The notes beneath the pieces are model-generated. The model was not told the origin of the DNA and ran no database searches. It saw nothing but the letters and a program-made list of their open reading frames with translations. From an uncultured Opitutaceae bacterium (GTDB taxonomy: Bacteria > Verrucomicrobiota > Verrucomicrobiia > Opitutales > Opitutaceae), in contig OX638348.1 in NCBI GenBank assembly GCA_951813085.1, forward strand, positions 4,473,627-4,537,626: a stretch of 64,000 nt of DNA, written 5' to 3'. Within the stretch, counting starts at the first letter, position 1. Every line of letters starts with the position of its first letter. Of this stretch, positions 26,498 to 34,657 are shown in pieces. The position numbers were made by a program, and so were the translations under genes.

Positions 26498-27727
26498 ATG
26501 ATGATCAAACAATCCCTTTTAGCCAGCGCGCTTGCATCCTTGTGCATCATACCGGTGTTCACCCCAACCGCAGAGGCGCACCACGGTGTCTCGGGGCAGT
26601 TCGACCTTGAGCAAATTTTGACGGTAACCGGTGTCGTCAACCGCGTTCGTTTTGTGAACCCTCATGCTTACCTTTATTTCAAGGTCACCAATGACCAAGG
26701 CGAAGAAGAACAATGGCGTTGCGAACTACGGGCGGGCAGCTTGCTCAAGCGCAAAGGTTGGACAACGGATATGTTCGAGCCAGGTACCAAAATTAAAATT
26801 TTTGGATCGCCGGACCGGCGCGATCCTAAGACCGTTTATACGGAAACGATTACATTTGAGGATGGTTCTGTCATAGCGCGCTATGATGTATTGGACAGCG
26901 CTGGTTCTGTTGTTATCGGAGAACGCGACCTCAAGCGTGAAGATGGTACGCCAAATCTTGCGGGAAACTGGTCCACGCCACAAAGAGATGCGCCGGGACC
27001 TCGAGGCGCCCTTCCAAGAGCGGATGGACCCCCTGAGGACGTGGAACTTTCAAATGATGGCACTCCAATTAGAGTAGCCGCTCCCCCTTCGATGAATCGT
27101 CCTCAACGAGGCAGCGGTCCAGGAGGCGAGGGAAGAGGTCGTGGAGGTCCTGGTGGACCCGGCCGCAGACCCGGCGGGCCAGCTAGGGCGGCGCCTTATG
27201 TGATGACGCAGATCGGCATGGATGAAGCGGACGATTTTACGGGGGATCAGAATCCCAGGTTCAATTGCGAGCCGACCAATATAATCTTTGATTACGACTT
27301 CGACCAGATGATCAACAAGATCGAACAGACGGGATCCGCGATTGTAATCACCTACGGATTTATGGACATGGTGCGTACCATCCATTTGGTCGGTGGATTT
27401 CCAGATGAACTTGAGCCCAGCGTCACTGGGTACTCGGTCGGCAAGTGGGAAGGGGATACCTTGGTCGTCCAAACCAAAGGCTTTAAGCCCGGTTTCCTTC
27501 AAGCCCCAGGAGGCAATCGAACAAGCTGCGTCCGTCATGGCGAACAGATGGAGATCACGGAACGCTTCACCATGAGCGAGGACGGCTCTGAGTTGGTGCG
27601 TGAGTATACCGTGGTAGATCCGGTATACCTAGCCGAACCCAGCTCGCACAGGAACGTCTCCTTGTATACGAGCGATCCATACATTCCAACAGAGTGCGAA
27701 GAGCTAAAGGACGATTTGCAGCAATAG
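26498..27727 (+). CDS. DUF6152 secreted protein, copy 1
   Basis: 409 residues. A signal peptide ends TPTAEA, so the mature protein would begin HHGVSGQFDLEQ. The family core is VVNRVRFVNPHAYLYFKVTN, then EEEQWRCELRAGSLLKRKGW and KIKIFGSPDRRDPKTVYTET. Next comes LAGNWS, a Gly/Arg/Pro-rich linker (residues about 165-230), and a second domain with NPRFNCEPTNIIFDY and GYSVGKWEGDTLVVQTKGF. Function unknown. The tandem His at the mature N-terminus, a second conserved NPHAY and the HupE-type neighbour suggest metal handling, which is inference. The gene opens a six-gene operon and has a paralogue 95 bases downstream. Confidence 0.8.
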   Translation: MMIKQSLLASALASLCIIPVFTPTAEAHHGVSGQFDLEQILTVTGVVNRVRFVNPHAYLYFKVTNDQGEEEQWRCELRAGSLLKRKGWTTDMFEPGTKIKIFGSPDRRDPKTVYTETITFEDGSVIARYDVLDSAGSVVIGERDLKREDGTPNLAGNWSTPQRDAPGPRGALPRADGPPEDVELSNDGTPIRVAAPPSMNRPQRGSGPGGEGRGRGGPGGPGRRPGGPARAAPYVMTQIGMDEADDFTGDQNPRFNCEPTNIIFDYDFDQMINKIEQTGSAIVITYGFMDMVRTIHLVGGFPDELEPSVTGYSVGKWEGDTLVVQTKGFKPGFLQAPGGNRTSCVRHGEQMEITERFTMSEDGSELVREYTVVDPVYLAEPSSHRNVSLYTSDPYIPTECEELKDDLQQ

Positions 27728-27739
27728 GCGATTCGATAA

Positions 27740-27764
27740 ATTGTAACCAATTATTGGTTACAAT
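27740..27764 (+). terminator. Hairpin after DUF6152 copy 1
   Basis: An 11-bp perfect stem (ATTGTAACCAA pairing with TTGGTTACAAT) around TTA. There is no T-run after it, so it may be an mRNA-stabilising or partial terminator structure that sets the ratio of copy 1 to the rest of the operon. Confidence 0.45.
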
Positions 27765-27822
27765 AGACACTTACCGAATAGATCGAGCTTGGCTTAACTA
27801 GGCTTAGTTCCCAAAGTACAGG

Positions 27823-28998
27823 ATGATGAATATTAAACATACATATATGGCCGCGGTTTTTGCGTCCTTGTCCGCCTTGATATTGCTTCCTTCCACAGCG
27901 GTGGCGCATCACGGAATAACCGGACAGTTCGACCTTGAGCAAGTGCTGAGGGTTAAGGGCGTCGTGAATCGCGTACGCTTCGTAAACCCACATGCCTATG
28001 TCTATTTCAAGGTGACGAACGAAGCAGGCGAAGAGGAGCAATGGCGCTGCGAACTGCGATCTGGAAGCTTGCTCAAGCGTAAAGGCTGGTCGACCGACAT
28101 GTTCGCCATTGGCAGCGTGATCGAGATATTCGGGTCGCCAGACCGGCGCGATCCCAAGACGGTCTACACAGAGACCATTACGTTTGAAGATGGTACGGTC
28201 GTCGCGCGTTACCAGGCCTTGGACGAATCTGGAAACGTTGTCCTTGGGGAACGTGATCTAAAGCGTGAGGACGGGACTCCCAATTTAGCTGGAAACTGGT
28301 CTGAGCCCGTGCGCGATGGCCCTCCACCGCGCGATCCCACACCTAGATCTGATGGCCCCCCACCGGGTTTGGATCTCACGATTGACGGGTCTCCGCAACA
28401 AGTGGAAATTCTCTCGCCCGTAGGAAATCAAGGAAGGCCGGGAGGCAGAGGGGGCAGGCCGCGACCGCCACAGTATGCGCCAACAGAAATCGGGCTCGCC
28501 GAAGCGGGCAACTATTCGCGGGATGATAATCCACGATTCAACTGTGAGCCAACGAACATTATTTTCGATTACGCTTTTGACCAGATGATGAATAAGATCG
28601 AGCAAACCGGATCTGCGATTGTCATTTCCTATGGTTTTATGGACTTGGTTCGCGTAATCCATCTGGTCGGAGATTTTCCGGATGAGATCGAACCCAGTGT
28701 AGCCGGCTATTCCATCGGTAAATGGGAAGGAGACACGTTAGTCGTCACGACAAAAGGCTTTAAGCCAGGTTTTCTTCAAGCGCCTAGAGGAACGGGTGGA
28801 GGTGTCCGCCACGGTAAGCAGATGGAAATCACTGAACGCTTCAGCATGAATGAGGATGGCAGTGAATTAACTCGTGAGTATACGGTAGTAGATCCAGTTT
28901 ATTTGGCTGAGCCCTATTCAGGTTCAAATTCCTCCCTTTATACCACCGATACGTTCATTCCTTACGAATGCGAAGAGTTGAAGGACGAATTGCAATAA
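27823..28998 (+). CDS. DUF6152 secreted protein, copy 2
   Basis: 391 residues, paralogue of the upstream gene over its whole length: same GQFDLEQ, VNRVRFVNPHAYVYFKVTN, EEEQWRCELRSGSLLKRKGW, FGSPDRRDPKTVYTET, FNCEPTNIIFDY and EGDTLVVTTKGFKPGFLQ. The signal peptide again ends just before HHG (VAHHGITGQ). The proline-rich linker is shorter. Most differences lie in the linker and the signal peptide, which is what one expects of a tandem duplication held under selection. Its stop is followed by a hairpin with the same GTAACC/GGTTAC arms as copy 1. Confidence 0.8.
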   Translation: MMNIKHTYMAAVFASLSALILLPSTAVAHHGITGQFDLEQVLRVKGVVNRVRFVNPHAYVYFKVTNEAGEEEQWRCELRSGSLLKRKGWSTDMFAIGSVIEIFGSPDRRDPKTVYTETITFEDGTVVARYQALDESGNVVLGERDLKREDGTPNLAGNWSEPVRDGPPPRDPTPRSDGPPPGLDLTIDGSPQQVEILSPVGNQGRPGGRGGRPRPPQYAPTEIGLAEAGNYSRDDNPRFNCEPTNIIFDYAFDQMMNKIEQTGSAIVISYGFMDLVRVIHLVGDFPDEIEPSVAGYSIGKWEGDTLVVTTKGFKPGFLQAPRGTGGGVRHGKQMEITERFSMNEDGSELTREYTVVDPVYLAEPYSGSNSSLYTTDTFIPYECEELKDELQ

Positions 28999-29015
28999 TT
29001 GATTCACTAACCTTT

Positions 29016-29034
29016 GTAACCGATAGGTGGTTAC
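29016..29034 (+). terminator. Hairpin after DUF6152 copy 2
   Basis: GTAACC (29016-29021) pairs with GGTTAC (29029-29034) around GATAGGT. Same arms as the hairpin after copy 1, so the duplication included the 3' structure. Only four T follow, so termination would be weak. Confidence 0.35.
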
Positions 29035-29069
29035 GAGTTTTGATGACTGGACTGTAGACTAAAACTAGA

Positions 29070-29528
29070 ATGGAAATATTGTGGTGGATCGAAGACTCAT
29101 GGCTCGGTATGCTCGTTTCGAGCTCCCAGTGGGGTTACCCAATCGTATTGTCGCTTCATGCAGTTGGCATGGCCGTACTGGTAGGCGTATCCCTTATTCT
29201 TGCGATGAGAGTCTTGGGGCTGGCGAACGCTGTGCCGGTTACCGCTATGGGGTCATACTGGACGGTTGCCGTTTGGGGATTCGTTCTGAACCTCTTGTCC
29301 GGCGTCGCCTTGTTTATGGGTAGCGCTTCAACGCTATTCTACAATACGGCTTTCCACATCAAACTCATCGGTGTCGTCATCGGCCTTTGGTTGACGTGGT
29401 GGCTGGTTAAAATCTGCATACGGGGAACCGGTGAAGTGTCCTCTATGCACAAGGGACTTGCCGCAGGCGCTCTTGTCGCTTGGATCGTGGCGCTGATCGC
29501 AGGGCGTTTAATCGGCTATTTTTCCTGA
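29070..29528 (+). CDS. Four-helix membrane protein, DUF6644-like, copy 1
   Basis: 152 residues: four membrane helices (PIVLSLHAVGMAVLVGVSLI, YWTVAVWGFVLNLLSGVALF, IKLIGVVIGLWLTWWLVKI and GALVAWIVALIAGRLIGYF). A His in helix 1 (LHAVGM) and an Arg just after (MRVLGLA) are shared with the next gene. Such small proteins with one His per helix can bind haem or metal, but I see no proof here. Starts at ATG 29070. Function unknown. Confidence 0.65.
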   Translation: MEILWWIEDSWLGMLVSSSQWGYPIVLSLHAVGMAVLVGVSLILAMRVLGLANAVPVTAMGSYWTVAVWGFVLNLLSGVALFMGSASTLFYNTAFHIKLIGVVIGLWLTWWLVKICIRGTGEVSSMHKGLAAGALVAWIVALIAGRLIGYFS

Positions 29529-29540
29529 GGAGATTACGAC

Positions 29541-30023
29541 ATGGAATCGCTTATCAACTGGCTAAATAGCACTGCCCTTAACAAGTTCATTATGTCCGAG
29601 GCCTGGCTGTGGCCGTCGCTCGAGATCGCGCATTTCTTTGGGCTATGCCTTCTCCTGGGTTCGCTGATTATTTTCGATCTGCGAATGATCGGCATTGCGA
29701 AGGCCGTTCCGCTGAAGAGTATCGAAACGTTCATGACGGTTGCCTTGATTGGTTTCCTGATCAATCTGTTTACCGGCATCATATTCATAGTCGGAGATCC
29801 GGATCGCTATATACCCAATATCGCTTTCCGCCTAAAAATGCTTCTGATGGTGGTAGCCGGTTTGAATGTCGCTTACTATATGCGGCGATTGCGGCCTCAA
29901 GTTTTGGACGGCATTGAAGGAGACGAAATATCGGGTGGCGCTCGCTATGTGGCCGCTCTGTCGCTTTTCCTTTGGACGAGCATCATCGTACTAGGGCGCA
30001 TCATTCCCTATGTCGAATACTAG
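29541..30023 (+). CDS. Four-helix membrane protein, DUF6644-like, copy 2
   Basis: 160 residues, paralogue of the previous gene in layout: N-terminal amphipathic helix, then LWPSLEIAHFFGLCLLLGSL with the same His, FDLRMIGIAKAVPLKSIETF, VALIGFLINLFTGIIFIVGD, RLKMLLMVVAGLNVAYYM and a final helix. Starts 13 bases after copy 1 with GAGGAG upstream. Its 3' end overlaps the HupE-type gene by 14 bases. The pair may act as a heterodimer in the inner membrane; function unknown. Confidence 0.65.
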   Translation: MESLINWLNSTALNKFIMSEAWLWPSLEIAHFFGLCLLLGSLIIFDLRMIGIAKAVPLKSIETFMTVALIGFLINLFTGIIFIVGDPDRYIPNIAFRLKMLLMVVAGLNVAYYMRRLRPQVLDGIEGDEISGGARYVAALSLFLWTSIIVLGRIIPYVEY

Positions 30024-30705
30024 GCGCTTAATCGGTTCGCTCGATGGGCGATGGGCGATTCTCGTCATCGCTTCCCTCGTTTTTATCCATGAAGCGTGGG
30101 CTCACGGCGTTGCGGGGCAGGACCAAGGATTTCTGATGCGATCCGAAGGGGTGCATGCGGGGCCTTTTTTGTATTTGGGCGCCAAGCACATGGTTACGGG
30201 ATATGATCATCTGCTGTACCTCGCAGGCGTTATATTCTATCTGCGCGCTCTCGCGGACGTCGTTAAATTCGTCAGCTTGTTCGCGCTCGGTCACTCGATC
30301 ACATTGCTTTTCGGCGTTCTCGCGGGAATTAATATCAATCCCTATTTCATTGACGCCATCATTGGCCTGTCGATCTGCTACAAGGCGCTCGAGAACCTAG
30401 CAACATTTCGATTTGTGGACCCAAAGATCGCGGTATTCGGCTTTGGCTTAGTCCATGGCTTTGGCCTTTCGACCAAGCTACAAGATCTGGCGTTGTCCCA
30501 GGATGGGCTTATCGCTAATATGATATTCTTCAATGTCGGCGTCGAGATAGGTCAAGTGATAGGACTCGTCGTATTGTTCATTGGCCTGTCTTGGCTTCGC
30601 GATCGTCCCGACTTTGATAGCGTTTCTCGCAATGCCAATATTGTGTTTTTTGGAGCGGGCTTGCTTTTATTTGGTATGCAAGCGGCCGGACTTTTTGTAA
30701 ACTGA
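30010..30705 (+). CDS. HupE/UreJ-type membrane protein
   Basis: 231 residues. The family's hallmark H-x-x-x-G-x-D-H-L-L is present as KHMVTGYDHLLYLAGVIFYL, after AHGVAGQDQGFLM. Further helices: FALGHSITLLFGVLAGININ, YFIDAIIGLSICYKALENL, FGFGLVHGFGLSTKLQDLAL and VEIGQVIGLVVLFIGLSWL. HupE and UreJ import nickel or related ions; homologues near other metal genes are annotated only by similarity. Histidines in helices 1, 2 and 4 fit a metal path. The start overlaps the preceding gene by 14 bases, so translation is coupled. Confidence 0.85.
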   Translation: MSNTRRLIGSLDGRWAILVIASLVFIHEAWAHGVAGQDQGFLMRSEGVHAGPFLYLGAKHMVTGYDHLLYLAGVIFYLRALADVVKFVSLFALGHSITLLFGVLAGININPYFIDAIIGLSICYKALENLATFRFVDPKIAVFGFGLVHGFGLSTKLQDLALSQDGLIANMIFFNVGVEIGQVIGLVVLFIGLSWLRDRPDFDSVSRNANIVFFGAGLLLFGMQAAGLFVN

Positions 30706-30714
30706 GGTGTCATT

Positions 30715-31377
30715 ATGAAGGAGAAGAAATCGTGGTCTTTAGGTTCGAAACTTTGTCTGTCGGCATTGGGCGCGGCGATATTGCTCGTCTTAGTAGTTTT
30801 GCCCGCCGAGTACGGCGTCGATCCTACTGGCTTCGGACGATTGACGGGTATTAGCGCCCTGTCCGAGATCACGCCAGCTGCGGGCCGCGACTTCGGTCAG
30901 TCTATGGAATTCAACATCGCTGAATATGACCTTACCGCAGAGAGAATCGAGCAGTCCATTCAAGGTCTCATCAAGCTAGAGGATTCGCCGTTCCGGACGG
31001 AGACAATCGACTTGAAGATCGAGGACTTTGGCGAGATCGAGCATAAGTTCATCATGCCGGCCGATACGACATTCGTCTACTCGTGGGAAGTGCTGGAGGC
31101 TAAAGGCGAAGGCGTATACTTCGAATTTCACGGACATCCATCGAGTGCAGATGCGCCCAACTATCCTCCGGAGTTCGAACAAGCCTATAGCAAAGGCGAG
31201 GGGACGTCCCAAAGCGGTACGTTTACTACGCCCTTTCCAGGGTATCACGGTTGGTATCTTATGAACTTGGAGGAGGGCGGCATTACAGTTCGTCTGAAAG
31301 TCAGCGGTTACTGGCAAGAGCACAAGGAGATGTACCGAGCCGTAGATGGCAAGGTGCTGAAGGCGGTGGAATTTTAG
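30715..31377 (+). CDS. Membrane-anchored periplasmic protein of unknown function
   Basis: 220 residues: one N-terminal membrane anchor (KLCLSALGAAILLVLVVLPA) and a periplasmic domain with KFIMPADTTFVYSWEVLEAK, then GVYFEFHGHPSSADAPNYPP, TTPFPGYHGWYLMNLEEGGI and VRLKVSGYWQ. The HGH motif and the GYHGWY loop (Tyr/His/Trp) could bind a metal or haem. The gene is 9 bases after the HupE-type gene, so it belongs to the same operon and probably works with it. No family recognised with certainty. Confidence 0.6.
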   Translation: MKEKKSWSLGSKLCLSALGAAILLVLVVLPAEYGVDPTGFGRLTGISALSEITPAAGRDFGQSMEFNIAEYDLTAERIEQSIQGLIKLEDSPFRTETIDLKIEDFGEIEHKFIMPADTTFVYSWEVLEAKGEGVYFEFHGHPSSADAPNYPPEFEQAYSKGEGTSQSGTFTTPFPGYHGWYLMNLEEGGITVRLKVSGYWQEHKEMYRAVDGKVLKAVEF

Positions 31378-31413
31378 TTGGAATAGTTGTCCCCAAAAAA
31401 CGGAGACTAGCTG

Positions 31414-32637
31414 CTAGGCTGGCTCTCCTTGAGTGACGTCGGCCAATATCGCTCTAAATTCGTCGTCCGTCAGAATTCCCTTTTTAGCGATGCCTGCCTT
31501 TTTGACCTCGGCAAGAAGCTCCGCGATTTGCTCATCGTTGATACCATCGATACCGAGCTCGTTGAGCTTGTAGGTAATGGAAGCCTTGCCGCTTTTCTTA
31601 CCTAGTACGATATCGCCGGTACGTCCCGTTAGGGCTGGATGTGTGCCGAACATGGCCAGCGGTTTTTCGACGACGAGATTAACGCCGATACCTGACTCGC
31701 GGGTGAAGTTTCGCTCTCCAAGTATAGGCTTGTTCAAGGAATAGGGAATGCCAGTGATATCCGCGAGGAGCTCTCCGAGTTCCGGTAGCTTGGCGAGTTC
31801 GTACTTCGTTTCGTATCCGTAAAGCAGTTCGAGGCAAAGGATCAGTTCTTCAAGGGCGGCATTGCCGGTACGCTCGCCCAGTCCGCCCACGCAACTATGG
31901 ACGCAGGTAGCGCCGACCGTGACGGCTGCTAACTCGGTGGCGACTCCGGTTCCGAAATCGTTGTGCGTATGGATCTCGACCGGAAGACCCGTCAGGCCAT
32001 TGACCATTCGGACCAAGTACTTGATCGCTTCCGGCGTCGCGCACCCCATCGTGTCGACAACGCCGATGGAGTCAGGCTCCGAGTTTTTCATGATGCCGTT
32101 GAGCAGATTCGTCAGATCGTCTTCGCGAGCTCGCGTGGTGTCATAGGGAAAGAAGACTGCGTGGAGGCCTTTGCTCTTAGCGTAGTTGATGACGTCCGCG
32201 CTCTTTTTAAGTACATCTTCCCAAGTCCAGTTGAATTGGTATTTAAGTTTAGGATACCCGATGGGTACTTCAATAATCACGCCGTTCGCCCCGCACTCGA
32301 CCGCTTTGTCGATGTCCGCATTCATGGCGCGAGCGAATGTGTAGATCTTGGCGTCGAGTCCGAGAGCCGAGATCTGCTTGATCGCTTCAAAGTCTTGCGG
32401 CGAAACCGCTGGCATTCCTGCCTCGATCCGATCGATGCCGACTTCGTCTAGCTTCTTAGCGATAGCGACCTTTTCTTCTACCGAAAAAACCAGACCCGGC
32501 GTTTGCTCGCCGTCCCTTAGAGTTGCGTCGTGAATTCCGACCTTCTCTGGCAAATTCATCTCGCCGGTGACTTCTGGAATAAAATTGTACGGGCTAACCC
32601 AATACTGATCTTCTTTGTAGTGTTTACTGCCTTCCAT
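31414..32637 (-). CDS. Homocitrate/2-isopropylmalate synthase-type (DRE-TIM) enzyme
   Basis: 407 residues. The metal and acyl-transfer motif is DATLRDGEQTPG, the TIM-barrel Glu-rich strand EIHTHNDFGTGVAT carries the His-x-His metal ligands, and CVGGLGERTGNAALEEL is the glycine-rich acetyl-CoA-binding segment. The length without a LeuA regulatory domain (407 against about 510) is closer to homocitrate, citramalate or related synthases. It condenses acetyl-CoA with a 2-oxo-acid. The N-terminal phrase YWVSPYNFIPEV marks a subgroup I cannot name for substrate. The gene stands alone between unrelated operons. Confidence 0.8.
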   Translation of the reverse strand: MEGSKHYKEDQYWVSPYNFIPEVTGEMNLPEKVGIHDATLRDGEQTPGLVFSVEEKVAIAKKLDEVGIDRIEAGMPAVSPQDFEAIKQISALGLDAKIYTFARAMNADIDKAVECGANGVIIEVPIGYPKLKYQFNWTWEDVLKKSADVINYAKSKGLHAVFFPYDTTRAREDDLTNLLNGIMKNSEPDSIGVVDTMGCATPEAIKYLVRMVNGLTGLPVEIHTHNDFGTGVATELAAVTVGATCVHSCVGGLGERTGNAALEELILCLELLYGYETKYELAKLPELGELLADITGIPYSLNKPILGERNFTRESGIGVNLVVEKPLAMFGTHPALTGRTGDIVLGKKSGKASITYKLNELGIDGINDEQIAELLAEVKKAGIAKKGILTDDEFRAILADVTQGEPA

Positions 32638-32901
32638 GATGTGAGGTATTGCTGTATTTCGAAAACTGCGCGGCGATAGCTCGCTCTGTTTTTAGTGACG
32701 AAATTCTTAGCGGCATCAAGCGTGAAAGCGAGAATAAGTTCATCTTGGCTGCTGATGGGGAGCTGGAGTTCTCGTCAGGGATTAATTGGTCTTGGAATGG
32801 TCCGAAAGTTGTCGAGTTTTGATGAAATTTGGTTTTTGTTCAGTTGCGCCTGAAAAAGACGCGCCCCTAACCCTACTAGTATCAGTCAGCCCTCTAGATT
32901 T

Positions 32902-34521
32902 ATGAGCTCAAATCAGTTCGCTCTTTCGCATATCCCTGCGCAATGCTTCCATTCAATTCTAAGAATCCCGGTGATTGTCGCGGGTATCTGCTCACTTCTA
33001 TCCTTCCTGACAGTGTCCGCGGATCAAACCAGGCCCAATGTCCTTATATTGGTATCGGATGATCAGGGATGGGGAGATGTCGGCTATCACGGAAGCGAGA
33101 TCTCTACTCCCAATATCGACCAGCTCGGGAAGGAAGGCTTAGAGATGAATCGCTGGTACTCGAACCCGTGGTGCGGTCCGACGCGAGCATCAATGCTGAC
33201 TGGGCACATAGCGGCGCGACACGGAATTTTTTCGGGTGGAGGCAATCTGACTCATGACGAGCAACTGATGAACGAGGCGTTCAAGGACGCTGGTTATGTG
33301 ACCATGACGGCGGGCAAATGGCACTTGGGACGCCAGACGCAGGCGCAGGCGGACCTACCGATTAACCGTGGATTCGATCATACCTATGGATCGCTCATGG
33401 CGGGACCGGATTATTTCACGCATGGCCGCGGCGAGCAGAAGGATTGGGCCCGCAATGGCAAGACAGTATTTGAAAACGGATACATGACTGACCTGTTCGG
33501 GAACGAGATCAGCCGACTGATACGTGAGCGCGACCCCTCCAAGCCATTCTTTTCCTATGTCGCCTTTACGGCGCCGCACACGCCGCTGCAAGCGCCGCAG
33601 GAATATATCGACAAGTACGCTCATATCGAGAACGAGGACCGTCGCATCTATTGCGCTATGGTCGAGGTGCTCGACATAGCGATCGGCAATATTCTCCAAG
33701 CCGTCGACGACGAAGGCATTCGGGACAATACGCTGGTATTGTTCTTCTCTGACAACGGTGGCGGCCCTGGTGCCAGCAACGGCGATTTCCGCGGTCGGAA
33801 AGGTACCGTATACGAAGGAGGGACCCGGCTGCCCGCAATATTCCGTTGGCCCGGCAAGATTCCGTCTGGAGTTCGGTCCGAGCAGCCCATGATCGTTTAC
33901 GATCTATTCCCTACATTGGTGGAAGCCCTTGATATTCCCACAAATTTGAATACGCCCTTCGATGGCGAAAGCCTCTGGGATGCGCTTCAAACGGGAGAGA
34001 CTCGAAAACGCAAGACTGATATGTTCATAGGCGCCCCTTCAGGCTACGCTGTTCTGTCGGGCGAGTACAAGCTCGTTCACTCGAACATTAACCGGGCATC
34101 TCAGGGCCCGCCTGAGCAAGTGGAGTTGTTTAAGATTTACGACGATCCCAGTGAAACCACTAATGTGGCGGAGCAGCATTCAGATGTCGTTAATAAAATC
34201 GTACAACGCAACGCGTTTGCAGCGGATTGGATAGCGAATGCTCCTGCCCAGACGGGCCGAGGGCCGAGAGCGCGTGGAGGGCTAAGACGTTTCGATTCGG
34301 ACGGCGATGGCGTCGTCCTAAGGAGCGAGGTCGACGAAAGCGCCCTGGAGCAATTTGCGACCGCAGATACCAATAAGGACGGCAAGATCGATTCCGAAGA
34401 GCTAGCCGCTAGAGGACCCGGTGGAAGAGGCGGCAGAGGTCCCGGTGGAGGCGGTCCGCCCGCCGCGCGAGACGCCAACGGCAACATCATTCACATGCAC
34501 GAAGCCGTTCCTGCGGGTTAG
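32902..34521 (+). CDS. Secreted sulfatase with EF-hand pair and conserved C-terminal tail
   Basis: 539 residues. Signal peptide with an uncleaved-looking long N-terminus, [20 protein letters not shown], the formylglycine motif CGPTR (Cys91), [27 protein letters not shown], and FFSDNGGGPG. After the catalytic domain a Gly/Arg linker leads to two EF-hand-like loops, DSDGDGVVLRSE and DTNKDGKIDSEE, which normally bind calcium. A Gly/Pro-rich linker follows and then DANGNIIHMHEAVPAG at the C-terminus. The broken paralogue at 11248-12806 has the same tail but no EF-hands. The EF-hands may sense or need calcium, abundant in seawater. Confidence 0.9.
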   Translation: MSSNQFALSHIPAQCFHSILRIPVIVAGICSLLSFLTVSADQTRPNVLILVSDDQGWGDVGYHGSEISTPNIDQLGKEGLEMNRWYSNPWCGPTRASMLTGHIAARHGIFSGGGNLTHDEQLMNEAFKDAGYVTMTAGKWHLGRQTQAQADLPINRGFDHTYGSLMAGPDYFTHGRGEQKDWARNGKTVFENGYMTDLFGNEISRLIRERDPSKPFFSYVAFTAPHTPLQAPQEYIDKYAHIENEDRRIYCAMVEVLDIAIGNILQAVDDEGIRDNTLVLFFSDNGGGPGASNGDFRGRKGTVYEGGTRLPAIFRWPGKIPSGVRSEQPMIVYDLFPTLVEALDIPTNLNTPFDGESLWDALQTGETRKRKTDMFIGAPSGYAVLSGEYKLVHSNINRASQGPPEQVELFKIYDDPSETTNVAEQHSDVVNKIVQRNAFAADWIANAPAQTGRGPRARGGLRRFDSDGDGVVLRSEVDESALEQFATADTNKDGKIDSEELAARGPGGRGGRGPGGGGPPAARDANGNIIHMHEAVPAG

Positions 34522-34657
34522 GCGGCAGGTCAGTGACGATCGCGTAAAACGCGCTTGCAAGGGGGGAGGTCTCATTCAACTATGGCGCCTCTCTTTTCGA
34601 TCGTTCCTACCCCTATGCGAACGAGTTGAATCAACCCAATATCGTATCCCAAATCTC

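Noticed and set aside
27740-27764. Hairpin as a strong rho-independent terminator
   Set aside because: No T-run follows; kept only as a structured element of uncertain role.
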